A stretch of 64,000 nucleotides of DNA from Rhizobiaceae bacterium MnEN-MB40S (GCA_024343425.1 BRLC01000003.1:62001-126000); one strand, 5' to 3'; counted from the first letter of the stretch, positions 29,310-39,052 are shown. Notes: a model not told the origin generated them from the letters alone. Made by a program: numbers and translations.

Positions 29310-29806
29310 AAGCGGTCCGTTCGGTTTTTTCCAAGCAGCGCCACGCCATGGCCCTGATCGCCGTGCTCGTCGCCATTGACCAGATCGTCAAATGGCTGGT
29401 CGAGCGCGCCCTTCCCATGCATGAAAAAGTGGACCTGCTGCCGTTCCTGGCGCTGTTTCGAACCCACAATGAGGGCATCGCCTTCTCGCTTCTGAGCGGG
29501 TTGGCCGAAAACTGGCTGATCGTGATCACGCTGGTTATCATCGCCATCGTGGGGATCATCTGGGCCCGGTCGTCGCCGACGCGATGGCTGAGCCAGGCCG
29601 GCTTCGCTTTCGTGATCGCGGGCGCGATCGGCAATCTGATCGACCGCGCCATGTTCGGCTACGTGGTCGATTACGTGCTGTTCTACGTCAATACATGGTC
29701 GTTCGCCGTCTTCAACCTCGCCGACGCGTTCATCACGGTCGGCGCCGCGGCCATTATCATCGACGAAGTATTCGGCAAATGGCTTTACCCGGCGGAAGCC
29801 CTCTGA
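29306..29806 (+). CDS. lspA: Lipoprotein signal peptidase
   Basis: Signal peptidase II, 166 residues, four transmembrane helices. The catalytic aspartates lie in the two conserved blocks [18 protein letters not shown] and [14 protein letters not shown]. It cleaves the signal peptide of diacylglyceryl-prolipoproteins in the inner membrane. The ATG at 29306 overlaps the TrmH stop (ATGA). The frame is open upstream inside the methyltransferase, but the family N-terminus begins here. Confidence 0.95.
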   Translation: MKAVRSVFSKQRHAMALIAVLVAIDQIVKWLVERALPMHEKVDLLPFLALFRTHNEGIAFSLLSGLAENWLIVITLVIIAIVGIIWARSSPTRWLSQAGFAFVIAGAIGNLIDRAMFGYVVDYVLFYVNTWSFAVFNLADAFITVGAAAIIIDEVFGKWLYPAEAL

Positions 29807-29849
29807 CCCGACGAACCCACTACAAACAAGACATGGGAGGCAATTTGTC

Positions 29850-30854
29850 ATGACCGACGTTCCGACAGGCCCGTTCCGGGCCATTCTGATTTCGCGCGAC
29901 GAGAACAAGACCCAGTCGGTCGACGCGACCGAGCTCGCGCTTGACGATCTGATGGAGGGCGACGTCGTCGTCCGGGTGGAGGCGACCACCGTCAACTACA
30001 AGGACGGGCTGGCGATCACCGGGAAATCTCCGGTCGTGCGCCGCTGGCCGATGATTCCGGGCATCGACTGCGCAGGCACGGTTGTGAGCTCCGACCACGC
30101 CGGCTTCAAGGCAGGGGATGCGGTTGTCCTGAACGGGTGGGGCGTCGGCGAAACACATCTCGGCGCCTATGCGCAATATATGCGGGTGAGCGGCGACTGG
30201 CTGATCAAAAGACCGGACGCGTTCAGCGCGATGGACGCCATGGCCATCGGCACGGCAGGCTATACGGCCATGCTTTCGGTCATGGCGCTGGAGCGGTATG
30301 GACTGACGCCGAAAAGCGGACCGATCGTCGTGTCCGGCGCCAATGGCGGCGTCGGAACGGTGGCGATATCGCTTCTCTCGGGCCTCGGCTATACGGTCAT
30401 CGCATCCACAGGCCGTCCACAGGAAGCCGATTTCCTGAAAGAACTCGGCGCCGACGAAATCATCGAGCGCAGCGAATTGTCGGAGCCCGGCCGTCCGCTC
30501 GGCAAGGAACGCTGGGCCGGAGGCGTCGATGTGGCGGGATCGCACACGCTCGCCAACATGCTGGCCATGACCAGGTACGGCGGGGCGGTCGCAGCCTGCG
30601 GCCTGGCGCAGGGAATGGACCTGCCGACCACCGTCGCTCCCTTCATTCTGCGCGGCGTAAGTCTGCTGGGCGTTGATTCGGTAATGGCCGCAAAGCCCTT
30701 GCGCGAGGAAGCCTGGCGACGGCTGGCGCAGGAGCTCGACATCAAAAAACTGCATTCCCTATCGCAAACGATCGGTTTTGCGGATATTGTACCTACGGCC
30801 CATGCCATTATTGCAGGGGAAATCCGGGGGCGCGTCGTCGTGGATATGGGCTGA
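29850..30854 (+). CDS. acuI: Acryloyl-CoA reductase/YhdH-AcuI family zinc-free MDR oxidoreductase
   Basis: Medium-chain dehydrogenase/reductase of 334 residues in the YhdH/AcuI branch. The N-terminus AILISRDENKTQSV and TVNYKDGLAITGKSPVVR are characteristic, and the NADPH Rossmann segment is VVSGANGGVGTVAISLL. AcuI reduces toxic acryloyl-CoA to propionyl-CoA during dimethylsulfoniopropionate or 3-hydroxypropionate metabolism. Without neighbouring acuK/dmd genes the substrate is not certain. It starts 43 bases after lspA. Confidence 0.88.
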   Translation: MTDVPTGPFRAILISRDENKTQSVDATELALDDLMEGDVVVRVEATTVNYKDGLAITGKSPVVRRWPMIPGIDCAGTVVSSDHAGFKAGDAVVLNGWGVGETHLGAYAQYMRVSGDWLIKRPDAFSAMDAMAIGTAGYTAMLSVMALERYGLTPKSGPIVVSGANGGVGTVAISLLSGLGYTVIASTGRPQEADFLKELGADEIIERSELSEPGRPLGKERWAGGVDVAGSHTLANMLAMTRYGGAVAACGLAQGMDLPTTVAPFILRGVSLLGVDSVMAAKPLREEAWRRLAQELDIKKLHSLSQTIGFADIVPTAHAIIAGEIRGRVVVDMG

Positions 30855-30974
30855 ACGGTGGAACGAACCGGATATTCATCATGGGCAGTCGCTCCCGGAC
30901 ATCGAACGGTGTCACCGCGTTGTCGTACTATTCTGATTAATGGGCCTAATTCGAATCGACGGGAATGAATTGCC

Positions 30975-31853
30975 ATGGCGACAAATGTGCGCGAAACGCC
31001 AGTAACGAACCGCTCTGCTCCGGGACCGGCGCTTAAGATGACGGAAGCCCATGGATCGGTGTTCGGCCGGATCGGCAATCTGGAAACGCGCCTCGCATTG
31101 ACGCCTTCCGAAATCGACGCGGCGCAGGCGGTGCGCTACGAGGTTTTCGCCAGGGAGATGGGCGCGACGCTCACGCCCGAATCGGTCCGGCGCGGACGCG
31201 ACATCGACATCTATGACAATGTCTGCGACCATCTGCTCGTCCTCGATCGCAGCCTGCCGGGCGACAGCGAAGAACAGATCGTTGGCACGTACCGGATTCT
31301 CCGGCAGGACGTGGCCCGCGCCAATACCGGTTTCTATTCAACCTCGGAATTCGCCGTCAGCGACATGCTGGCGAGACATCCCGAAAAACGCTTCATGGAA
31401 CTCGGCCGGTCCTGTGTGCTTCCACAGTACCGCACGCGCCGCACCGTCGAACTGCTTTGGCAGGGCAACTGGGCCTATGCGCTTGAACACGGCATGGACG
31501 TGATGTTCGGCTGCGCCTCGATCCCCGGCGTGCGGCCCGAGGCGATGGCGCTTCCCCTGTCGTTCCTCTTCCACAATTGCCTGGCGACCGGAGAATGGTC
31601 TGTCAGCGCCCGTCCCGAGCTCTTCCAGAATATGGACCTGATGCCGAAGGAAGCCGTCGACACGCGCAGCGCCGTCAACGCGCTGCCACCGCTGCTCAAG
31701 GGATATCTGAGGCTCGGCGCAGTGATCGGCGACGGCGCCGTGGTGGATTACGCCTTCGGCACGACGGATGTGATGGTGGTTTTGCCGATTTCCCGTATCA
31801 GCGACCGCTACCTGAACTACTACAAGGCGGACGCCAGCCGCTTCGCATCCTGA
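30975..31853 (+). CDS. olsB: L-ornithine N-alpha-acyltransferase (OlsB family)
   Basis: GNAT-like acyltransferase of 292 residues that transfers a 3-hydroxyacyl group from ACP to ornithine, making lyso-ornithine lipid, a phosphorus-free membrane lipid of rhizobia. Conserved segments include VRYEVFAREMGA, VGTYRILRQDVA, FMELGRSCVLP and FGCASIPGV. The length is almost that of S. meliloti OlsB, and olsB next to the malic enzyme gene and mutS is the rhizobial order. The later O-acylation could be done by the PlsC/OlsA-like enzyme at 3280-4089. Confidence 0.9.
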   Translation: MATNVRETPVTNRSAPGPALKMTEAHGSVFGRIGNLETRLALTPSEIDAAQAVRYEVFAREMGATLTPESVRRGRDIDIYDNVCDHLLVLDRSLPGDSEEQIVGTYRILRQDVARANTGFYSTSEFAVSDMLARHPEKRFMELGRSCVLPQYRTRRTVELLWQGNWAYALEHGMDVMFGCASIPGVRPEAMALPLSFLFHNCLATGEWSVSARPELFQNMDLMPKEAVDTRSAVNALPPLLKGYLRLGAVIGDGAVVDYAFGTTDVMVVLPISRISDRYLNYYKADASRFAS

Positions 31854-32524
31854 GCTGACGCTCTTTCATCCCCCTTATTGGTTGCTTTTTTCTGATTCTG
31901 ACTTTGTTTCGGGATTCCGACTCCGCGCGCGTGCGAAGCCGTGTTCCAGCCCGCTGACGCAAACTGGCTTCGTTTCGGGAATTCTGGATTTAACCTCCTC
32001 ACCTCTGTTCTCGATCTGCCGCGATCGTCTCTTTCACAGGCGACACCAAAGCACACATTGCACGAAAATGCGGCAAGACGTTCTATTTTTGTTCTTCCAG
32101 TGGCTGACGCCTGAATGCAGGTTGAGCCGGAGAATAGGCCAAGCATATCCGACACAAGCGTCAAACCCGAATGGGTTTACGACAGTCAATGCATCTCCAT
32201 AGAAAACACTTTTACCTCTATTGAGGTTATTTAGGATATTTTCTAGTTTTGCTTGTACTGCCTTTTATACCCTATTGTTTTAAATTCATTTTTTGAATTA
32301 CTGTATAATATGTTTATTTTTTATTTGCCTATTCATCAATAGATGTCAGAATAGAATTCAAGACATATTTCGTAAATATATAAGCAAGTGATTTCATTTA
32401 TGCCCAAGTTTCTCATTTCCAGTTATATTGTCGAATTCAAAATGGCCCAAGTTGTACCGAATGGCCATTCCTGTTCTGCACCAAGTTTTCCATTTGTTTG
32501 CTTCTACTCGCCTGGAGATCGCTG
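31854..32524. other. AT-rich intergenic island between olsB and the small membrane protein
   Basis: 671 bases without a convincing gene. I count 43 G/C in the 180 bases 32221-32400 (about 24%), far below the surroundings. Two imperfect direct repeats (CTTTGTTTCGGGATTC, 31902-31917; CTTCGTTTCGGGAATTC, 31968-31984) lie near the olsB end. Three CCAAGTT copies occur at 32404, 32447 and 32481. A 41-codon frame starting at ATG 32400 runs into the next gene by TGATG overlap. No terminal inverted repeats, integrase fragment or tRNA are visible. Confidence 0.75.
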
Positions 32525-32836
32525 ATGTTGTTCTCAGTGATTGCAAACGAACCGCATTTTGACACCACCCTGTGGGGCGCGCCATTCATCCTGTTGCTTG
32601 CGACCGGTGGCATCATCGGATGGCTGGTTCACCTGTTGGAATCAACTCCGGACCATAGTCTGGTCAGTGATGTCCTTGTGGGCGTGTCGGGAGCATTCAT
32701 TGCGTATCTGGTGTTCGCAGTCTCAGGTCACAACGAGGCAGTCGGCCTGTTTGACGGCCTGCTCCCGGCGGCAATGGGCTCTCTGACCATTCTGTTCGTT
32801 GCGGAACTGTTCACGATCGACGGCACGCTATCGTAG
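32525..32836 (+). CDS. Small glycine-rich membrane protein, GlsB/YeaQ-like
   Basis: A 103-residue hydrophobic protein with three predicted helices: FILLLATGGIIGWLVHLL, DVLVGVSGAFIAYLVFAV and LLPAAMGSLTILFVAELF. The spacing and Gly-rich first two helices resemble the GlsB/YeaQ/YmgE (transglycosylase-associated) stress family, though the match is by eye and the loops are longer. GGAG lies 7 bases before the ATG. The adjacent AT-rich DNA suggests horizontal acquisition or silencing by a MucR/H-NS-like protein (inference). Confidence 0.6.
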   Translation: MLFSVIANEPHFDTTLWGAPFILLLATGGIIGWLVHLLESTPDHSLVSDVLVGVSGAFIAYLVFAVSGHNEAVGLFDGLLPAAMGSLTILFVAELFTIDGTLS

Positions 32837-32932
32837 CTGTCGGCAATCGATTCGAAGTCTTACCTGAACAGCGAAGCCGCTACGGCTCAGTCCGGCAACC
32901 TATATTTCAGAACGCAAGACTGAAAGTCTGCC

Positions 32933-35218
32933 TTATCCTCCGACATTGTAGGCGGCGATCGCCGCCAGATTGACCAGATCGGAATCGCGCGCGCCCATGG
33001 AGGCGATCTGGACCGACTTGTCGAGGCCGACGAGCAGCGGTCCGATGACCGTGGATCCGCCGAGTTCCTGCAGCATCTTCGTCGAGATCGAAGCCGAGTG
33101 GAAGGCCGGCATGACCAGCACATTGGCCGGTCCCGACAGGCGGCAGAACGGATATTGCGCCATGCGATCGGGATTGAGCGCGACATCCGCCGCCATTTCC
33201 CCGTCATACTCGAAATCGACGCGGCGCCGGTCGAGGATCTGGACCGCCTCACGCACCCGTTCGGAGCGTTCGCCCGACGGATGTCCGAAAGTGGAGTAGG
33301 CGAGCATGGCCACCCGCGGCTCGTAGCCCATGCGCCGCGCCATGCCTGCGGCTTCTTCGGCGATGTCGGCGAGTTCTTCAGAGGTAGGCATGTCGATCAC
33401 CGCGGTGTCCGCAACGATGACGGTGTGGCCGCGGCAGAGCGCCAGCGACACGCCGATGACCCGGTGGCCGGGCTTGACGTCGATGCAGCGGCGCACGTCC
33501 TCAAGCGCGGTCGAATAGTTGCGCGTGGTGCCCGTGACCATCGCGTCGGCGTCGCCGAGCGCGACCATGCAGGATGCGAAATGGTTGCGGTCCGTGTTGA
33601 TCAGCCTCTGGCAGTCCCGGTAGAGGTAGCCTTTCCGCTGCAGGCGGCCGTAAAGATATTCCGTATAGGCGTCGCGCCGGCGCGACAGGCGCGCGTTGAT
33701 CACCTCGATGCCCGGCCGGTTGAGATCGATGCCGGCCTGCTTCGCGGTTTCGTCGAGCTGTTCGCTGCGACCGAGCAGGATCGCCGTGCCGAGCCGCTGG
33801 TTGGCGTAGGAAATGGCGGCGCGCATGACGTGGGCTTCCTCGCCCTCGGCGAACACCACGCGGCGCATATTGCGGCGGACGCGCTGATAGATGCGCTGGA
33901 GGGTGGAGGCGATCGGGTCGCGGCGGGCCGACAGTTCCCGGCGGTAGGCTTCAAGGTCGACGATCGGACGCCCCGCGACGCCGGAATCCATCGCAGCCTG
34001 CGCGACCGCCGCCGGCACGTCTGAAATCAGGCGCGGGTCGAAGGGCACCGGAATGATGTAGGACGGGCCGAAGCGCGGCCGGTTGCCCTGATAGGCGGCC
34101 GCCACATCGTCCGGCACATCCTCGCGCGCCAGATTCGCCAGCGCCTCGGCGGCGGCGATCTTCATGGAATCGTTGATCGTCGAGGCGCGCACGTCGAGGG
34201 CTCCGCGGAAAATATAGGGAAAGCCGAGAACGTTGTTGACCTGGTTCGGATAGTCGGACCGGCCGGTCGCCATGATGGCGTCGCCGCGAATCGCCGCGAC
34301 TTCCTCCGGCGTGATCTCCGGATCGGGATTGGCCATGGCGAAAATCACAGGTCGGTCGGCCATGGACCGCACCATGTCCTGGGTGAGCGCGCCCTTGACC
34401 GACAGACCGAAAAACACGTCGGCGCCGGCGACCGCGTCTTCCAGGCTGCGCGCATCCGTCTTGATGGCGTGCGCCGACTTCCACTGGTTCATGCCTTCTT
34501 CGCGGCCCTGGTAGATGACGCCCTTGGTGTCGCAGAGAGTAATGTTTTCCGGAGCGAACCCCATCGACTTGATCAGCTCGATACAGGCGATCGCCGCGGC
34601 GCCGGCTCCATTGCAGACCAGCTTCGTGGTCTTGAGATCGCGCCCGGTCAGGTGCATCGCATTGATGAGACCGGCCGTGGCGATGATCGCCGTGCCGTGC
34701 TGGTCGTCATGGAAGACCGGGATGTCCATGACCTCGCGGAGCCGCTGCTCGATGATGAAACAGTCGGGCGCCTTGATGTCCTCGAGGTTGATGCCGCCGA
34801 AGGTCGGTCCAAGAAACCGCACGCAATTGACGAACTCGTCGATGTCTTCCGTGCCCACTTCCAGATCGATGGAATCAACGTCGGCGAACCGCTTGAACAG
34901 CACCGCCTTGCCTTCCATGACGGGCTTCGACGCCAGCGCGCCCAGATTGCCGAGGCCGAGAATGGCGGTGCCGTTGGAAATGACCGCCACCAGATTGCCG
35001 CGCACTGTGTAATCGAAGGCGCGCGAGGGATCTTCGGCGATCGCCTTCACCGGAACCGCGACGCCCGGCGAATAGGCCAGCGACAGATCGCGTTGCGTCG
35101 CCATCGGCTTGGTCGCGTTGATCTCGATCTTACCGGGCCGTCCCCGGACGTGGAATTCCAGCGCTTCCTGTTCGGTCACGGAAGACGTAGTCGGCGAACC
35201 TTTTGGTGAATCGGGCAT
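32933..35218 (-). CDS. maeB: NADP-dependent malic enzyme with C-terminal phosphotransacetylase-like domain
   Basis: Large malic enzyme of 761 residues that decarboxylates malate to pyruvate. The malic N-terminal domain (about residues 20-155) holds SLAYSPGVAVP and VFHDDQHGTA. The NAD(P) domain (to about 430) has VCNGAGAAAIACIELI. The C-terminal part (about 440-761) is phosphotransacetylase-like, ending with AFHSASISTKML and AAYNVGG; in rhizobia this part is regulatory and binds acetyl-CoA. Divergent from mutS. S. meliloti carries two such enzymes (DME and TME), and I cannot say which this is. Confidence 0.94.
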   Translation of the reverse strand: MPDSPKGSPTTSSVTEQEALEFHVRGRPGKIEINATKPMATQRDLSLAYSPGVAVPVKAIAEDPSRAFDYTVRGNLVAVISNGTAILGLGNLGALASKPVMEGKAVLFKRFADVDSIDLEVGTEDIDEFVNCVRFLGPTFGGINLEDIKAPDCFIIEQRLREVMDIPVFHDDQHGTAIIATAGLINAMHLTGRDLKTTKLVCNGAGAAAIACIELIKSMGFAPENITLCDTKGVIYQGREEGMNQWKSAHAIKTDARSLEDAVAGADVFFGLSVKGALTQDMVRSMADRPVIFAMANPDPEITPEEVAAIRGDAIMATGRSDYPNQVNNVLGFPYIFRGALDVRASTINDSMKIAAAEALANLAREDVPDDVAAAYQGNRPRFGPSYIIPVPFDPRLISDVPAAVAQAAMDSGVAGRPIVDLEAYRRELSARRDPIASTLQRIYQRVRRNMRRVVFAEGEEAHVMRAAISYANQRLGTAILLGRSEQLDETAKQAGIDLNRPGIEVINARLSRRRDAYTEYLYGRLQRKGYLYRDCQRLINTDRNHFASCMVALGDADAMVTGTTRNYSTALEDVRRCIDVKPGHRVIGVSLALCRGHTVIVADTAVIDMPTSEELADIAEEAAGMARRMGYEPRVAMLAYSTFGHPSGERSERVREAVQILDRRRVDFEYDGEMAADVALNPDRMAQYPFCRLSGPANVLVMPAFHSASISTKMLQELGGSTVIGPLLVGLDKSVQIASMGARDSDLVNLAAIAAYNVGG

Positions 35219-35331
35219 GTTTCCAAACCTGTTGTGGGCGAGCGGCTGCTTACGCCCTTATTCTGTTGTTTTTCATTGTGTCCCGCCTTTAGGGTGGGTC
35301 CCACACCTTGATAGAGGTTTTGAACAATCAT

Positions 35332-35402
35332 GCAACGTGTTGTCGCGGCAATTCACGCATCGCGACGGTCCGCAAGGCAAACCGCCACAGGCAACATGTT
35401 GC
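35332..35402 (+). promoter_or_regulatory. Paired palindromes before mutS
   Basis: GCAACATGTTGC (35391-35402) is a perfect 12-base palindrome 16 bases before the mutS ATG. A near copy, CAACGTGTTG (35333-35342, one mismatch from symmetry), lies with its centre 59 bases upstream. Both are in the 200-base maeB-mutS divergent gap. They may be an operator pair. No regulator can be named. Confidence 0.4.
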
Positions 35403-35418
35403 GCCAGGAACGCAGATC

Positions 35419-38118
35419 ATGCTGACGACAGCAACGCTGGCCTCCCCTGAAAGCCGCGCCGCAGCCACACCGATGATGGAGCAGTTCATCGAGATCAAGG
35501 CAGTCAATCAGGACTGCCTGCTGTTTTATCGCATGGGTGATTTTTACGAACTGTTCTTCGACGACGCCGTTCAGGCGGCGAAAACGCTCGGGATCACTCT
35601 GACCAAACGCGGCCAGCATCTGGGCAAGGACATTCCGATGTGCGGCGTGCCGGTGCACGCGGCGGACGACTATCTGCAAAAGCTGATCGCGCACGGCCAC
35701 CGCGTCGCCGTGTGCGAGCAGACGGAAGACCCGGCGGAGGCCCGCAAGCGCGGCTCCAAATCGGTGGTGCGCCGGGACGTGGTGCGTCTCGTCACCCCCG
35801 GCACGCTGACCGAGGAAAAGCTGCTTTCGCCATCCGAATCGAATTTCCTGATGGCGCTCGCGCGCGTGAAGGGCATGGGCGACGAGGGCTATGCGCTCGC
35901 CTGGCTCGACATATCGACCGGCGCCTTCCGGCTGGTCGAAAGCGCCGCCGGTCGGCTGCTCGCCGACATCATGCGCATAGACCCGAAGGAAATAATCGTC
36001 TCCGACCAGCTGTTCCACGACGACGCGCTGCGGCCGATCTTCGACACGCTCGGCCGGATCGTGACGCCGCAGCCGGCGGTGCTCTTCGACAGCGGCAGCG
36101 CGGAGGGGCGGATCACGCGCTTTTACGGGGTTTCAACGCTGGACGGATTCGGAGCGTTCTCCCGCGCCGAACTGGCGGCTGCCGCAGCGGCGATCGCCTA
36201 TATCGAAAAGACCCAGCTTTCCGAACGTCCGCCGCTGGCGCGACCCGAACGCGAAACCTTCGGCTCGACCCTGTTCATCGATCCCGCGACACGCGGAAAT
36301 CTCGAGCTCCTTCGAACGCTTTCGGGCCAGCGCGACGGCAGCCTGTTGAAGGCGCTCGACCGCACGGTCACCGGCGGCGGCAGCCGGCTTCTCGCCGAAA
36401 GGCTGATGTCTCCGCTGCTCGACACGGACGCGATCAATCGCAGGCTCGAATCCGTTGGCTGGATGCTGGCGGAATCCGACCTGTCAGACAGCGCTCGCGA
36501 GGCGTTGAAATCGCTGCCCGACATGCCGCGGGCGCTCTCACGCCTTGCGCTCAACCGCGGAGGACCGCGGGACATGGGATCGATCCGACAGGCCCTGGAA
36601 TCCGCCTTAATGCTGCGCGCGCTTTTCAGCGACAGCGCGGCGCCGGACGAAATTGCAGAGGCGCTCGCGGCGATCGGCGGGCTTCCGCCGGAGCTCAGCG
36701 CGCTTCTCGACGCGGCTCTTGACGACGAATTGCCGCTTTTGCGCCGGGACGGCGGCTTCGTGCGCGCGGGCTATCACGAAGAGCTGGACGAAATGCGCGC
36801 GCTGCGCGACCAGTCGCGCAAGGTGATCGCCGGCCTGCAGCAGAAATACGCCGAAGACACCGGCGTCAAATCGCTGAAGATAAAGCACAACAACGTGCTC
36901 GGCTATTTCATCGAGGTGACGGCCGGAAACGCCGGGTCCCTGACGGATGACGCCGCCAAAGCCACCTTCATCCATCGCCAGACCATGGCGAACGCGATGC
37001 GTTTCACCACGACCGAGCTCGCTGATCTCGAATCGCGCATGGCCAACGCCGCCGACCGCGCGCTGACGATCGAAAACGAGATCTATGACAGGTTGTCGGC
37101 GGCGATCGTCGAGGCCTCGGAACTGATCATCGCCGCAGCTCATGCGACGAGCGTTATCGACGTTTCGGCCGCGCTTGCTGCTCTTGCCGAGGAGCAGGGT
37201 TATTGCCGCCCCGTAGTCGACGATACGGTGACGTTCTCGATCACCGCCGGACGCCATCCGGTCGTCGAACAGGCGCTGCGCCGTCAGGCGGCCGATCCGT
37301 TCGTCGCCAATGATTGCGACCTGTCGCCAAGCGAGGGACGCGACGACGGCGCGATCTGGCTTTTGACCGGGCCGAATATGGGCGGCAAATCGACCTTTCT
37401 GAGACAGAATGCGCTGATCGCGATCATGGCGCAGATGGGATCCTTCGTTCCGGCCGGCAGCGCGCATATCGGCGTGGTCGACCGGCTGTTCTCTCGCGTC
37501 GGAGCCTCCGACGACCTGGCGCGCGGGCGTTCAACCTTCATGGTGGAGATGGTCGAGACGGCGGCGATTCTCAACCAGGCCGGCCCGCGCTCGCTTGTGA
37601 TCCTCGACGAGATCGGCCGGGGAACTGCGACCTTCGACGGGCTGTCGATCGCCTGGGCGGCGATCGAGCACCTGCACGAGGTCAATCGTTGCCGCAGCCT
37701 GTTCGCCACGCATTTTCACGAATTGACGGCGCTGTCGGAGAAGCTCGTGCGGCTGTTCAACGCGACGATGCGCGTCAAGGAATGGGAAGGCGACGTGATC
37801 TTCCTGCACGAGGTGGGACCGGGCGCAGCCGATCGGTCCTATGGAATCCAGGTTGCGCGGCTTGCGGGTCTGCCCGCCTCCGTCGTGGAGCGGGCGCGGC
37901 AGGTGCTCAGCCAGCTGGAAGAAGGCGAACGCACCAACCCCGCCCACAAACTGATCGACGATCTGCCATTGTTCGCCGCCGATATTCGCCAGAAGCCTGC
38001 GCAGAACGCCGAACCGTCCGCGGTCGAGGAAGCGCTGGCGGACATCAATCCGGACAATATGACGCCACGCGAAGCGCTGGAGTTTCTCTATGCGTTGAGA
38101 TCCAAGCTGGAGAGCTGA
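35419..38118 (+). CDS. mutS: DNA mismatch repair protein MutS
   Basis: Mismatch sensor of 899 residues. The N-terminal mismatch-binding domain has the Phe-x-Glu motif in [13 protein letters not shown] (about residues 40-52). The ATPase domain has Walker [11 protein letters not shown] near residue 650 and the signature [18 protein letters not shown] near 730. Length and order are those of MutS1. The ATG at 35419 has AGGAA upstream; the frame is open for 37 further codons but is not family-like. It converges with the cation efflux gene, 12 bases apart. Confidence 0.97.
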   Translation: MLTTATLASPESRAAATPMMEQFIEIKAVNQDCLLFYRMGDFYELFFDDAVQAAKTLGITLTKRGQHLGKDIPMCGVPVHAADDYLQKLIAHGHRVAVCEQTEDPAEARKRGSKSVVRRDVVRLVTPGTLTEEKLLSPSESNFLMALARVKGMGDEGYALAWLDISTGAFRLVESAAGRLLADIMRIDPKEIIVSDQLFHDDALRPIFDTLGRIVTPQPAVLFDSGSAEGRITRFYGVSTLDGFGAFSRAELAAAAAAIAYIEKTQLSERPPLARPERETFGSTLFIDPATRGNLELLRTLSGQRDGSLLKALDRTVTGGGSRLLAERLMSPLLDTDAINRRLESVGWMLAESDLSDSAREALKSLPDMPRALSRLALNRGGPRDMGSIRQALESALMLRALFSDSAAPDEIAEALAAIGGLPPELSALLDAALDDELPLLRRDGGFVRAGYHEELDEMRALRDQSRKVIAGLQQKYAEDTGVKSLKIKHNNVLGYFIEVTAGNAGSLTDDAAKATFIHRQTMANAMRFTTTELADLESRMANAADRALTIENEIYDRLSAAIVEASELIIAAAHATSVIDVSAALAALAEEQGYCRPVVDDTVTFSITAGRHPVVEQALRRQAADPFVANDCDLSPSEGRDDGAIWLLTGPNMGGKSTFLRQNALIAIMAQMGSFVPAGSAHIGVVDRLFSRVGASDDLARGRSTFMVEMVETAAILNQAGPRSLVILDEIGRGTATFDGLSIAWAAIEHLHEVNRCRSLFATHFHELTALSEKLVRLFNATMRVKEWEGDVIFLHEVGPGAADRSYGIQVARLAGLPASVVERARQVLSQLEEGERTNPAHKLIDDLPLFAADIRQKPAQNAEPSAVEEALADINPDNMTPREALEFLYALRSKLES

Positions 38119-38130
38119 TCGCGTTCGCCG

Positions 38131-39021
38131 CTAACGATTCTTTTCCGAGGAAGCAAAGCTGCGGGACTCAAGCTGGATCGTCGCATGGGCGAGGCCGAAG
38201 GTTTCGGCGAGCGCTGTCTGCAAGGCCGCAAGCACCTTGTCGCGATCGACGTCGTCGCTGACCACCGCATGCAGGGTCACGACCGGCTTGTCGCTGGTCA
38301 GCGACCAGATATGGACATGGTGGATTTCCTCGACGCCAGGCGTCATCCCTGCAAGTTGTTCAGCGATATCGCCGGCGTCCACGTCCTCGGGCGTGCCTTC
38401 GAGCAGGATGTGGGACGATTTGCGCACGATCGTGTAGGCCGCGCGCAGAACCAGGACGGCCACGAAAACCGACAGGATGGGATCGATCGGCGTCCAGCCC
38501 GTCCACATGATGACGAGGGCCGCGACAATGGCGGCGATCGAACCCAGCATATCGCCCATGACATGAAGGGCGGCGCCGCGCATGTTCAGGTTTTCCGATG
38601 ACCGGTCGCGCAGGATCAGGAAGGAAACGATGTTTACCGCAAGGCCGACTGCGGCGATGATCAGCATCGGACCGGCGAGCACGTGATCCGGTTCGCGGAT
38701 GCGGCCGACAGCCTCCCAGGTGATCCAGATGGCGATGAGGAACAGGCCGATCCCATTCACGAAAGCGGCGAGCACCTGGAACCGCGCATAGCCGTAAGAG
38801 CGCATCCGGTCGGGATGACGGTCGGAGACAAGAAACGCGATCCAGGCGAGAATCAGCGACACGCAGTCGGTCAGCATATGGCCGGCGTCGGCGATCAGCG
38901 CGAGCGAACCGGCATAGACGCCGCCCGCGGCTTCCACGATCATGAAGGTGACGGTGAGCAGGAGCGCCCATAGGACGCGCTTCCGGTTCCCGGTATTCCC
39001 GTGATCGTGATCATGCCCCAT
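38131..39021 (-). CDS. Cation diffusion facilitator (zinc/cobalt efflux, ZitB/CzcD type)
   Basis: CDF family exporter of 296 residues with six transmembrane helices. The first residues are His-rich (MGHDHDHGN). The metal-site motifs are ADAGHMLTD in TM2 and HVMGDMLGS in TM5 (each His-x3-Asp), which together favour zinc. The cytoplasmic C-terminal domain includes EEIHHVHIWSL. ATG at 39021 gives the standard length; the upstream extension is not CDF-like. No metal regulator gene is adjacent. Confidence 0.93.
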   Translation of the reverse strand: MGHDHDHGNTGNRKRVLWALLLTVTFMIVEAAGGVYAGSLALIADAGHMLTDCVSLILAWIAFLVSDRHPDRMRSYGYARFQVLAAFVNGIGLFLIAIWITWEAVGRIREPDHVLAGPMLIIAAVGLAVNIVSFLILRDRSSENLNMRGAALHVMGDMLGSIAAIVAALVIMWTGWTPIDPILSVFVAVLVLRAAYTIVRKSSHILLEGTPEDVDAGDIAEQLAGMTPGVEEIHHVHIWSLTSDKPVVTLHAVVSDDVDRDKVLAALQTALAETFGLAHATIQLESRSFASSEKNR

Positions 39022-39052
39022 GGCGCGACGCCTTTCGTTCACGCGTAACGGT

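Noticed and set aside
31882-32202. Possible 106-residue plus-strand and 114-residue minus-strand ORFs in the AT-rich gap
   Set aside because: Composition is not coding-like and no ribosome site or family pattern is seen; they mirror each other on opposite strands.
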